Below, piece by piece: positions 1 to 11,300 of a stretch of 64,000 bases of DNA; the stretch's first letter is position 1; every line of letters starts with the position of its first letter. The translations under genes were made by a program, and so were the position numbers. Origin of the DNA: Cohnella pontilimi (GTDB lineage Bacteria; Bacillota; Bacilli; Paenibacillales; Paenibacillaceae); assembly GCF_005049045.1 (NCBI RefSeq), contig NZ_SUPK01000008.1, forward strand, positions 1-64,000, given 5' to 3'. A model generated the notes under the pieces. That model was not told the DNA's origin and did no database searches. It saw only the letters and a program-made list of their open reading frames with translations.

Positions 1-92
1 GGTTGGGTTCGCGACACCATAGTTAAACGACCTTCCTCACCAGCCGTAAGAAGAGTATAAAATGCGGAGTAAAAATTTTCATTATTCTGTGG

Positions 93-108
93 TGCCCCGT
101 GAGGGGCA
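93..108. other. Hairpin with GTGA tetraloop at left edge
   Basis: A perfect 6-bp stem, TGCCCC-GTGA-GGGGCA, has a GNRA-type tetraloop. It sits in 1-139, a stretch without a recognisable gene, just before the reading frame of the truncated gene at 140-292 opens. GNRA hairpins are common in structured RNAs such as group II introns, and hairpins also occur near insertion-sequence ends. I could not identify the element, so only the hairpin itself is seen. Confidence 0.35.
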
Positions 109-139
109 TGGGCGGCTAACGGGGAACTGAGCTCAATAA

Positions 140-292
140 ACTACACCACATCATGGTTGGACAGAACCGGTGGAACGAGCATTACAAAAGGCAGAGGAAG
201 CAAAAGTTAAATTAATTACTCCTAAAATTGGAGAAACTGTTCCATTAATCGGAGAGTTTTCTGTTCCTATTTCATCTTGGTGGAAAATTTAA
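140..292 (+). pseudogene. C-terminal remnant of an MBL-fold-like hydrolase
   Basis: The frame opens after a stop at 137-139 and runs about 50 codons to a TAA at 290-292, with no start codon or RBS. The residues begin TTPHHGWTEPVERALQKAEE and end PISSWWKI. The H-x-G-W-T and the C-terminal layout resemble the ends of metallo-beta-lactamase-fold (UlaG-like) hydrolases; that family assignment is an inference from a short piece. A strong terminator follows at 315-347, as expected for the real end of a gene. The 5' part is missing, replaced by the unidentified sequence at 1-139. Confidence 0.5.
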
Positions 293-314
293 GTTGGGCA
301 AATCCGATATTTTT

Positions 315-347
315 ATCCACAACCGCATGAGGTTGTGGATTTTTTTT
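315..347 (+). terminator. Rho-independent terminator, GCATGA loop
   Basis: Perfect 10-bp stem ATCCACAACC / GGTTGTGGAT with loop GCATGA, followed by eight Ts. It ends the truncated gene at 140-292. The same stem, with loop TCATGA, recurs at 52871-52900. Confidence 0.9.
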
Positions 348-408
348 ACATAATAGGGATAACAACTGCAATATGATTTATACACTGCGGAAGTAACGAA
401 TTACTTTC

Positions 409-437
409 TTGCTGATGAATGTCATAGAATATAAAAT
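409..437 (+). promoter_or_regulatory. Sigma-A promoter of the lacI-type gene
   Basis: TTGCTG (409-414), 17-bp spacer, TAAAAT (432-437). It lies about 60 bp upstream of the regulator's start codon and is immediately followed by the dyad at 438-455. Confidence 0.55.
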
Positions 438-455
438 CGATATAGTGATATATCG
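438..455. promoter_or_regulatory. Dyad CGATATA-GTGA-TATATCG, possible operator
   Basis: Perfect 7-bp inverted repeat directly downstream of the -10 box, where a repressor would block transcription. Its sequence differs from the operators at 1575-1626, so it may bind another protein or simply be AT-rich chance symmetry. Confidence 0.35.
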
Positions 456-499
456 CCAATTTCCGAGATAAGGCACGTGGCTAAGATGGGGGAGTGTGT

Positions 500-1531
500 A
501 TGGTTACAAGAAAAGATGTGGCACAAAAAGCAGGAGTTTCACCATCAACAGTATCGCGCGTCATCAACAAAAACGGATATGTTGCTCTTGAAGTAAGAGA
601 ACGAATAGAAGCAGCCATTGCCGAACTAAACTATATACCGAACCGAGCGGCACAAAATTTACGGACGAGATCCTATAAACAAATTGCTTGTATCTCACCT
701 TCTATTAGTAACTCCTTTTTTTCAGAAATGTTTATGGGGATAGAGGGAATGGCAATCGAATACGGATATTCCTTATCGTTATATAATATTACGAAGAAGA
801 AACATCCTTATATTAAGCAAGTTTTAGAAGGTCCTTATGATGGCATTATTCTGCTGGGATCTCAGGAGTTAACCATGGTTGAAGATATTCTTGAAATTAC
901 GAAAAAAATGCCGCTGGTTACCTATTGGGATCGAATTGAAAGAATGGACATTCCCCTTAAAGCACAAATTCCTCATGTATATATCGATTTAAAGAAGGTA
1001 ATGAGGCAATCCGTAGAATATTTGATAACAAATGGACATAAGGAAATTGTCTTTTTAGGCCATTATTATAACGAAGAAAGCAACAGTAATCCAAGATATA
1101 AAGGTTATGAAATGGCTATGAAGGAACATCGCTTACCGATAAAGGATTATTATAAAATATTCATTGAAATGTATGAAGATAAATTGACGACGGGTTACGA
1201 TGCTATAAAAATGTTATTGGATAGAGGGTATTATTTTACTGCTGTAGCTGCGTCTAATGATTTGTTAGCAGCTGGGGCCATAAGAGCGATCATAGAAAGC
1301 GGGAAAAAAGTTCCTCAGGATGTTTCAGTAATCGGTGTTGACAATATTGAGTTGGCTAAAATCGTCACTCCAACGTTGACTACGATGAATATTCCAAAAA
1401 AGGAAATTGGCAGAATGCTGGTTCAACAGTTGATGGATCAAATTCAGAATGAAAGCACTATGGCGAAAAGTATTGAAGTTGAAGTTAGATTGAAGGAAAG
1501 GGAATCTGTAAAGAATTTAATTATTTCATAA
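500..1531 (+). CDS. LacI-family transcriptional regulator
   Basis: A 343-residue LacI/GalR repressor predicted to control the downstream galactoside operon. The N-terminal helix-turn-helix (residues about 3-22, VAQKAGVSPSTVSRVIN) and hinge (IPNRAAQNLRT) are clear. They are followed by a periplasmic-binding-protein-like effector domain containing GYDAIKMLLDRG, AVAASNDLLAAGA and VSVIGVDN. Start: the ATG at 500 is preferred because GGGGGAG (488-494) lies 5 nt before it; a GTG at 494 overlaps that site. The gene is AT-rich compared with genes after 8353. The probable operators are the twin palindromes at 1575-1626. The effector is probably a galactoside or its product, inferred from the neighbours. 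Confidence 0.93.
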   Translation: MVTRKDVAQKAGVSPSTVSRVINKNGYVALEVRERIEAAIAELNYIPNRAAQNLRTRSYKQIACISPSISNSFFSEMFMGIEGMAIEYGYSLSLYNITKKKHPYIKQVLEGPYDGIILLGSQELTMVEDILEITKKMPLVTYWDRIERMDIPLKAQIPHVYIDLKKVMRQSVEYLITNGHKEIVFLGHYYNEESNSNPRYKGYEMAMKEHRLPIKDYYKIFIEMYEDKLTTGYDAIKMLLDRGYYFTAVAASNDLLAAGAIRAIIESGKKVPQDVSVIGVDNIELAKIVTPTLTTMNIPKKEIGRMLVQQLMDQIQNESTMAKSIEVEVRLKERESVKNLIIS

Positions 1532-1536
1532 ATTGA

Positions 1537-1565
1537 TTGACAACGGTTTCAAAATAACTTATTTT
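1537..1565 (+). promoter_or_regulatory. Promoter of the galactoside ABC/lacZ operon
   Basis: TTGACA (1537-1542), 17-bp spacer, TATTTT (1560-1565). The -35 box is perfect and is overlapped by a cre-like site; two operators follow downstream. Confidence 0.65.
1538..1551 (+). promoter_or_regulatory. cre-like catabolite site over the -35 box
   Basis: TGACAACGGTTTCA matches the CcpA consensus TGWNANCGNTNWCA at every defined position and shares five bases with the -35 hexamer. Binding there would block RNA polymerase. CcpA itself is not in the window. Confidence 0.6.
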
Positions 1566-1574
1566 AAAACCATG

Positions 1575-1594
1575 ATGTGGTCACGTGACCACAT
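1575..1594. promoter_or_regulatory. Operator 1, 20-bp perfect palindrome
   Basis: ATGTGGTCACGTGACCACAT is fully self-complementary and lies just downstream of the expected transcription start. It has the CG-centred symmetry used by LacI-family proteins. It is paired with an almost identical site at 1607-1626. Confidence 0.75.
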
Positions 1595-1606
1595 TATTTT
1601 TCCGCA

Positions 1607-1626
1607 ATGTGGTCACGTGACCATAT
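1607..1626. promoter_or_regulatory. Operator 2, near-perfect copy of operator 1
   Basis: ATGTGGTCACGTGACCATAT repeats operator 1 with one base pair of the dyad broken. The centres are 32 bp apart, about three helical turns, so two dimers would bind on the same face of the DNA. Confidence 0.75.
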
Positions 1627-1650
1627 ATTTGTATAAAAGGAGCGAAAAAA

Positions 1651-2949
1651 ATGAAAAGGTTCTCGGTCTTGTTGTCTTTATTAGTCGTTTTATCTATTTT
1701 CTTGACGGCATGCAGTGGCGGAAAAGAAAAAGATGGAAAGGCAAGCTCTACTAATGAAACGGCTGGTTCTACCAATGAAAAAGCTACGATTACGGTGGCG
1801 GCTTGGAATGCCGCGGCAGACGCTTTAACTGAACAGATTGCGGGATTTAACCAAAAGTATCCCAATATAAAAGTTGAAATACTGCGCGCGGATACCGGAT
1901 ATACCAAAGTTACTCCGGCTTTAGCGGCGGGAACGGGAGCTCCGGATGTTATTCAAACCCAGGCAAGGGATTTTCAGGCGTTCCTTCAGAAATTCCCCGA
2001 TCAATTTGTGGATATAACAGACAAAACGCAAAAATACAAAAATGATTTTGTTGAATCTTCGTGGAAAAGCGTCACAAAAGATAATAAAGTATACGCCCTG
2101 CCGTGGGACTTAGGTCCAACCGCTTTGTATTACAGAATCGATTTATTTGAAAAGGCGGGCATCGATGTTAAATCTATTCAAACATGGGACGAATATATTG
2201 AAGCTGGCAAGAAATTAAAAGAAGCAATCCCCGGCACAGCTATGACCCTCTATACCGACGATTTTAATCTTTATGAAATCTTCTTAAACCAAATGGGTGG
2301 TTCTTATGTGAAAGATGGCAAAATTAATGTGAATTCGCCGGAATCAAAAAAGGCACTCTTACTTCAAAAGAAAATGAAGGATGAGGGCATTGCCATTAAT
2401 GTTCACGATGGCAATGGACGAATTCCGGCGTTAACGAACGATAAAGTTGCCAGTGTTATTTTACCTGTATGGTATGCGGGTACGTTGAGCCATTCTGTTG
2501 AAAAACAAGCCGGTAAATGGGGGATCGTTCCGATCCCGGCTTTTGAAAAGGGTGGAAATACACAAGCTAATTTAGGCGGCTCCATTTTAGCAGTGTCGAA
2601 ACAGTCTAAAAATGCAGATGCAGCATTTAAATTTATTGAATATGTATTAACGACTGACGAAGGTCAAAAGATTATGCTGCAATATGGACTTTTCCCTTCC
2701 TACACTCCATTCTATAAAAGCGAAGTATTTAATACGGAAGACAAGTACTTTGGAATGGAATTGTATCCTTTCTTCGCGAAACTAACCACAACCATCAAAG
2801 GTATGGAATATGGTCCAATTATGCTGGACGCAACGAAGCCGCTTAAAGATATGATTGATGGTGTGTTAACAGGAAATGATGTAGATAAAACGATGGAAAC
2901 TACCGCAGAATCTATTTCGAAATCAACCAAGCTTGATGTAAATAAATAA
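1651..2949 (+). CDS. Sugar ABC transporter substrate-binding lipoprotein
   Basis: A 432-residue extracellular binding protein of the CUT1 type. A signal peptide ends in the lipobox LTACSGG (cleavage before the Cys near residue 21), so it is lipid-anchored to the outer face of the membrane. The body carries features of family 1 solute-binding proteins (ITVAAWN, a GTGAPDVIQTQ segment, YALPWDLGPTALYYRIDLFEKAG). It is the first gene after the operon promoter and is separated from the two permease genes by an attenuator-like hairpin (2963-2995). The operon also holds a GH2 beta-galactosidase, so the ligand is probably a beta-galactoside; this is inferred. No ATPase gene is in the operon; such CUT1 systems usually share a MsmX-type ATPase. 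Confidence 0.92.
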   Translation: MKRFSVLLSLLVVLSIFLTACSGGKEKDGKASSTNETAGSTNEKATITVAAWNAAADALTEQIAGFNQKYPNIKVEILRADTGYTKVTPALAAGTGAPDVIQTQARDFQAFLQKFPDQFVDITDKTQKYKNDFVESSWKSVTKDNKVYALPWDLGPTALYYRIDLFEKAGIDVKSIQTWDEYIEAGKKLKEAIPGTAMTLYTDDFNLYEIFLNQMGGSYVKDGKINVNSPESKKALLLQKKMKDEGIAINVHDGNGRIPALTNDKVASVILPVWYAGTLSHSVEKQAGKWGIVPIPAFEKGGNTQANLGGSILAVSKQSKNADAAFKFIEYVLTTDEGQKIMLQYGLFPSYTPFYKSEVFNTEDKYFGMELYPFFAKLTTTIKGMEYGPIMLDATKPLKDMIDGVLTGNDVDKTMETTAESISKSTKLDVNK

Positions 2950-2962
2950 TAGAATATAAAAA

Positions 2963-3000
2963 AGAGTAGGTGTTCAACTTACAAACACCTGCTCTTTTTT
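2963..3000 (+). terminator. Attenuator hairpin after the binding-protein gene
   Basis: A 12-bp stem (AGAGTAGGTGTT with AACACCTGCTCT, one G-U pair) is followed by six Ts, and the next gene's RBS begins at once. It probably lets only part of the transcription reach the permease genes. Confidence 0.8.
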
Positions 3001-3015
3001 ATGGGAGGTGGCAAA

Positions 3016-3876
3016 ATGAACCCCAAAAAATTAACCCCATACCTGTTTCTATCGCCGTTCTTCATCGTATTTGCTGTTTTCATGGCGTATCCCATTATCG
3101 AATCGTTTTATTTGTCGTTCACTTCTGCTCAAGGAAATCAGGCGGAATGGGTTGGTTTGGAAAACTTTAAAAACATTTTGACGGACGGATTATTTTGGAA
3201 GTCCCTTTACAATGTTTTTATCATATTAATTGTTCAAGTGCCGGTAATGCTCATTTTAGGGATATTCTTAGCTGTCCTATTAAACTCTAAATTTATTAAG
3301 GGAAAGGGCATCTTTCGATTATTCATCTTTTTGCCGGTATTAATTGATTTAGTCACCTATTCCATTGTGTTTACTCTTATTTTTAATGAGCAATTCGGAA
3401 TGATGAATTACGTTTTAGGACTCTTTCATATTGACCCTATTCATTGGTTTAGCGACCCGATCTGGTCAAAGGTGTTAATTGTTATCGCGGTGACATGGAG
3501 ATGGACTGGTTATAATACGATTATTTTGTTGGCAGGAATTACGACGATTGATCATTCGTTGTATGAATCCGCTGAAGTGGATGGGGCCAATAAATTCACC
3601 CAATTTTTTAAGATCACCATTCCCATGTTAAAACCAATCCTGTTGTTCTGTGGAATTCTTTCTACCATTGGTACTATTCAGTTATTTACAGAGCCCTCCT
3701 TATTAACAGCGGGCGGACCGAATAATGCGACCAATACACCGATTATGTACCTTTATCAATTTGGCTTCCAAAGCTTCCAATTTGGTTACGCATCAGCCTC
3801 GGCGTATGTTATTACCATTATCGTTGGTGTTATAAGTTTCTTCCAAATCAAGATAACGAAAGGAGGAAAAATATAA
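3016..3876 (+). CDS. Sugar ABC transporter permease (MalF-like)
   Basis: A 286-residue inner-membrane subunit of the CUT1 importer. It has about six hydrophobic segments, starting at LTPYLFLSPFFIVFAVFMAY, and the conserved EAA loop that contacts the ATPase (YESAEVDGANKFTQFFKITIP). Start: the ATG at 3016 follows GGGAGGTGG (3003-3011) by 4 nt; an in-frame ATG at 3001 would leave the RBS inside the gene. The stop overlaps the next start as TAATG, so the two permeases are translationally coupled. Confidence 0.92.
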   Translation: MNPKKLTPYLFLSPFFIVFAVFMAYPIIESFYLSFTSAQGNQAEWVGLENFKNILTDGLFWKSLYNVFIILIVQVPVMLILGIFLAVLLNSKFIKGKGIFRLFIFLPVLIDLVTYSIVFTLIFNEQFGMMNYVLGLFHIDPIHWFSDPIWSKVLIVIAVTWRWTGYNTIILLAGITTIDHSLYESAEVDGANKFTQFFKITIPMLKPILLFCGILSTIGTIQLFTEPSLLTAGGPNNATNTPIMYLYQFGFQSFQFGYASASAYVITIIVGVISFFQIKITKGGKI

Positions 3877-4706
3877 TGAAAGGACCATCCTTTATAACAA
3901 AATCAGCAGGATATCTATTTTTGATTATTGTGACTATCGTCTCTGTTTATCCGTTTTATTGGATGTTTGTAGGTTCTACCCTATCAGACGGTGACATTTT
4001 CCAAAGTCCTCCCAGGTTTTTTCCAAGTGTGGAATTTATGAATAACATAACAGAACTAGCGGCTACTGCACCTATTTGGAGGGCATTGGGTAATAGCTTG
4101 CTTATCTCTGTCGTTTTTACGATTGCTACCTTGTATTTGTGTGCGATCGCGGGATATACCTTTGCTAAATTTGAGTTTAAAGGGAAAAATGTCATGTTCG
4201 GTCTCGTATTAATTACGATGATGCTGCCGCACCAAGTGACCTTGATTCCTTTATTCAAAATGGTTATCGGGTTTGGCTGGCAAAATCAACCGCAGGCGGT
4301 CATTTTACCGGCGCTCGCGAATGCCTTTGGAGTCTTTTTTATGAGGCAAAATATGATGAGTATTCCGACAGAAATGATAGAAGCGGCGAGAATTGATGGG
4401 GCTATTGAGTTGTCCATTTTTCATAAAATTATTTTGCCTACTTCCTTACCGCCATTAGCTGCATTAGGCATATTGAGCTTTATCCAACAATGGGGCAATT
4501 ATTTGTGGCCGCTGATTATTTTGCAGGATAGAGAAAGTACGACGTTGCCTGTTTTATTATCCCAATTAGTGGCTCCGGGCCAGGTCGTTTATTATGGCCA
4601 AGTATTAGCGGGAACGGTTATCAGTATTGTGCCGGTATTAATCTTATTCCTGTTGTTGCAGAAGTATTTTATCAGCGGAATTTATGGGGGATCTGTTAAA
4701 GGTTAA
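3876..4706 (+). CDS. Sugar ABC transporter permease (MalG-like)
   Basis: A 276-residue partner permease of the same CUT1 importer. It shows the MalG-type N-terminus (SVYPFYWMFVGS), about six membrane segments and the EAA loop (EMIEAARIDGAIELSIFHKI). The RBS AGGAGG lies inside the 3' end of the preceding gene, and the ATG shares a base with its stop codon. The beta-galactosidase gene follows 19 nt later. Uptake of a galactoside is inferred from that neighbour. Confidence 0.92.
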   Translation: MKGPSFITKSAGYLFLIIVTIVSVYPFYWMFVGSTLSDGDIFQSPPRFFPSVEFMNNITELAATAPIWRALGNSLLISVVFTIATLYLCAIAGYTFAKFEFKGKNVMFGLVLITMMLPHQVTLIPLFKMVIGFGWQNQPQAVILPALANAFGVFFMRQNMMSIPTEMIEAARIDGAIELSIFHKIILPTSLPPLAALGILSFIQQWGNYLWPLIILQDRESTTLPVLLSQLVAPGQVVYYGQVLAGTVISIVPVLILFLLLQKYFISGIYGGSVKG

Positions 4707-4725
4707 TATCGAGAGGAGTATATAG

Positions 4726-7848
<3,123 letters not shown>

Positions 7849-7911
7849 GAAAAAAATACTGCAAAATCAGTGAAGATGAGATAGAAAATGTAACACCATT
7901 CTAAACCGCGA

Positions 7912-7978
7912 CTACGCTGTAGACGATTCTGTGTCGTTAGCAAATTCAATCAGGAATCAGATACTCCCCTCGCCACCA
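7912..7978 (+). other. tmRNA- or tRNA-3'-end-like stretch
   Basis: The non-coding gap after lacZ contains CTACGCTGTAGACG (7912-7925), almost the hairpin near the 3' end of Bacillus tmRNA as I recall it, and 38 nt later ACTCCCCTCGCCACCA (7963-7978), which looks like the end of a tRNA acceptor with an encoded CCA. No complete tRNA fold can be made: the T-loop would have to read AATCAGATA. It may be a decayed integration scar or chance. The segment 7952-7972 is partly repeated at 16054-16074. Confidence 0.25.
7954..7973 (+). repeat. Intergenic repeat AATCAGATACTCCC, copy 1
   Basis: The 14-base core AATCAGATACTCCC, in a 20-base match with two differences, occurs here and again at 16054-16073, in both cases in gene-free DNA beside a terminator hairpin. 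Nothing else in the window shares it. Confidence 0.55.
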
Positions 7979-8026
7979 ACAAAAAAACACTGACCGCACG
8001 AGGTCAGTGTTTTTTTTGTTGGTGGA
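7972..8026. terminator. Long bidirectional terminator hairpin
   Basis: The inverted repeat has 23 bp (CCACCAAC, an A-run, CACTGACC) around the loop GCACGA, with one bulged base. The A-run and T-run inside the stem let it work in both directions. It closes the lacZ operon. Confidence 0.88.
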
Positions 8027-8030
8027 GTAG

Positions 8031-8168
8031 AATGGGGAGTCATGCCGTTCCATATTGGCGTTCTTAGTCTCTAAAAATTATCGCGAAGAGAGGGAAAGTC
8101 AATGGAAATTTGCTAGGCAAGGCGCAGTTCTAGGTTCGTCCATGTATTGGTTAATAGAAAGAGTGTAG
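8031..8168 (+). pseudogene. C-terminal remnant of an unknown protein
   Basis: A frame without start codon or RBS opens after a stop at 8028-8030 and reads about 45 residues ending GAVLGSSMYWLIERV, then TAG. A good terminator follows 9 nt later, the spacing expected for a real gene end. The 5' part is missing; it would have been removed where the AT-rich block joins. The piece is too short to assign a family. Confidence 0.4.
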
Positions 8169-8176
8169 ATCGGTAA

Positions 8177-8206
8177 AGACTTGGAGTGGCTCTCCAAGTC
8201 TTTTTA
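8177..8206 (+). terminator. Terminator of the truncated gene
   Basis: GACTTGGAG / CTCCAAGTC stem with loop TGGCT and a T-run. It serves the remnant at 8031-8168 and isolates the next gene. Confidence 0.8.
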
Positions 8207-8291
8207 GTTGAAAATCCACAAATCGTTCAAAAGTCCATTCTTTTTCTAATTTTCTAAAAATTGATGAAAGAGCAAAAAATCGAGCTATTTA

Positions 8292-8305
8292 CGATAGCGC
8301 TTTCA
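8292..8305. promoter_or_regulatory. cre-like site upstream of the 1400-residue enzyme
   Basis: CGATAGCGCTTTCA matches the CcpA consensus except for the first base. It lies 48 bp before the start codon of the secreted enzyme, consistent with carbon catabolite control. Confidence 0.5.
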
Positions 8306-8352
8306 TCAATCAGAGTGGAAAGAAACCCCAATATAAAGGAGGTAAGTCAAGT

Positions 8353-11300
8353 ATGTTCAAAGCCTTTAACAAAGGCAAGGCCACGCTCAGTTGGCTACTT
8401 TCTGTCATATTGGTCTTATCCATAATGGCTGGCGTTCTACCGGCGTCAGCGGCAGATGCAGCATCACAGCCGGGATCGGGGACGGAAACAGAGGTGCAAG
8501 ACTTCTTCGCTCCGGCTCAGCATGCAGGAAGCATGACCGTAAAACTCTATCCGACGGAAGCTGTGGAAACGGGAACGCCTACATTAGTCACGTTCGGTGT
8601 TCCTTTTACGCGGGGATCGGTGACAGAAGAGCAGCTTGAGCAGGTTAGGGTTATGAAGAACGGTGTGGAAATTCCCGCATTCGTTGAGCAGCTCACGCCT
8701 TGGCGTCATGTTTCGAATACCGGGATTGATCAAGCATCCGTTCGATTTGCGCGGATCCAGATCCATTACACCTTCGTCCAAACTTATCCGAGCTACGAAG
8801 AAATTACGGTGGAATGGGGCGGTCCCGCCCGCGCGCAAAATGTGAGCAGTCTCGAAGATCCCCGCAGCGCATGGCATCTCGTCACATCGGGAACCTTCGT
8901 CGCCGAAGACAACGTATATGAGCCCGACGTTTATGCGGTTTTGCCTAAAGACATCATGATCGACGGGGCCATCAGGCCGCATCTGATGACTCCGATGAAC
9001 GACGATATTCCGCTTACGAGACAAGATCCGTTAAAGGTGAAATCGCAGCTGCCCATGGATCAATATTTGGCTTACGATCATTCTTCGGTCAATAACTTCT
9101 ATACGGCCATTAATGAAGATGATCCGATTGAACACAGGCTGATGAATTATAAAACCGTAGGGGATGTCTGGCTCTTCGACCGCTCGTCAACGATGTTTGT
9201 GTCCTATATGCGCAGCGGTTCATTCAAAATGCTGCAAGAAGCAGTACGCAGCACGGAGTTTTATCGGACAAAATTGTTAGATAACGGAATGTTTTCTCTC
9301 AGAGCCAAGTCCATGTACAGCACGAATGAAAATTTGGCCTATACGTACTGGCTGACCGGTGATAATGTCGTGAAAGAAAGTATTCCGAAGATCGTCAATG
9401 CCTATAAAAATGACGTTCACAGATGGAGTCCGAGCCTGGGTTTCTGGACTGAGCGCATTGTTGGATTAAAGCTGCTCGCCAATATTGTCGCCTATGAGGT
9501 GTTTGGGGATGAATACAAAGCCTCGATGCTCGATATTATCGACTCCCTGATCTGGCACCAAAATGGCGCGGGTGGGCAAATTCCGGCGCAGCGGATCGAT
9601 GGAGGCTTGTACCATACGGATGCGCAGCACGATGAAGGTGCTCCTAACACATGGCTAGCGTCCCCATGGATGTCGGTGTTCGTCAACGACGCGATGGTTC
9701 GGGCGTACGCCTTTACGGAAAGTGGGGATATCGCCCAGTTTATCAAGAGGTTAGCTAATGTATTCAAAGCGGCAAGCAAGCTGTCCAAGACAGGAGACAT
9801 TTGGGAGGAAGAGCCGCCATTCGAGCAGGAACCGCATATTTACTCCAGTATTTATCCGGGAGCGCTTGTTTTCCCGGATTATATGTTGAATATCGATGGC
9901 TCGAGCAATATGCGCTGGAACGACGATGTTGAACATGCGATTGACGTTGCAGGCGCTGTCGCGTGGGGGGCCTATTTCTCGAAGTTGCTTGGGACGCCGG
10001 ATACCGCCTTAACCAAGCTGGCAAACCGTCTGTACGATACTTTTGAAATTGGGGTCAATTACTGGATTCTGCCGCATCCATCCGATGGGAATAAATATGT
10101 GTACCGGGTAACTCCGCCGCGAAAATACAGCTGGCAATTGAGAACGACAGGCCACTTCTCGTGGGTGATGGAACAATTGGGCGGCAGAAGCACGGCTCAG
10201 CCTAACGGCGATTATTACGCTTACGTGCCGTATACGCCTAACGCTCCGGTAACGACTTATGCTTTTGCGGAGCCTAAGACGGGTGTGGTTGAAATCGAGT
10301 TTGATGTCACGCCGCTTGAGGATCGCGTAAATGGTCATATTGCCTTCAACTCGGCGAATGCCGTGATGAGCTTCTCTGCCGACAGAAGAATAAACCTGAT
10401 GCTTGGAGCAAACGGCCGGTTCGCAGCCAACAACAACACGGCCACTCAGTCGGTCAATGCGATTCCGTACGCCAAGGGCGAAACGTACCATGTTGCCATG
10501 AGGATCGATGTTGATAATAAAAGGTATAGCGCTACGGTCGACGGTGTCAAGCTCGCCGAAAACTATGCGTTCCGCAGCAATGCAGCACTTGCTAAATATA
10601 ACGTCGGCGTCATGGGCGTAGTTGCGGCGGAAGGAAGCTTCAAAGTGACCAACATCAGCGAGAAGCTGATCGGACTTGTCGATAACGATAAGGCTGGCAT
10701 GAACGAGACGAACAATCCAGCTATCGTTAATGGGAAGAAAGTATTTTCCGTAGGCCCGACCCATAAATTTAAAAAGGTTCAGGACGTCGTGGCATTGTTG
10801 CAGCCAGGGGACGTAGTGGAAGTGGATGGAGATACGGTGTATCCGGCTCCGATCTTCATGGATGTGAACAATTCCGGAACGAAAGCGCAACCGATTACGA
10901 TTAAAGGCGTATCGGCGAATGGCAACAGGCCGATTCTTAAAACATTAAACGCCGCGAATATGATGGAGATCGACGCGAATCACATTGTAATTGACAACTT
11001 TGAAGTGGCGGGTAATCTGGCCGAAGTGCTGGCAAGATTTCCGGGCGTTCATTACGGCAACATCATGTCGCAGCCGGGCGCTGTCAGAACCGATATTTCC
11101 AATCAGACGGTTTACCGGGCTATCTTCCACAAGGCCGATAATCTTGTTGTTAGAAACAGCGTGATCCACGACGCTAGAATGGGAATATTGGGTTCCGACT
11201 TCGGTTCCGGCAGCATTACGGTCGAATACAACGAGGTGTACCGCAATGGAACGAATGGAGGCCACCATAACCTGTATCTTTCGGCTGACGAGGCGGCCCA

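Noticed and set aside
1533-1754. 73-codon frame between the lacI-type gene and the binding-protein gene
   Set aside because: It covers the promoter and twin operators and overlaps the lipoprotein gene in another frame; no RBS.
10009-10890. 293-codon minus-strand frame, and similar ones at 33158-34216, 37960-38691, 45179-46555, 47255-48190
   Set aside because: All are antisense to long, well-supported genes and show no recognisable domain or RBS.
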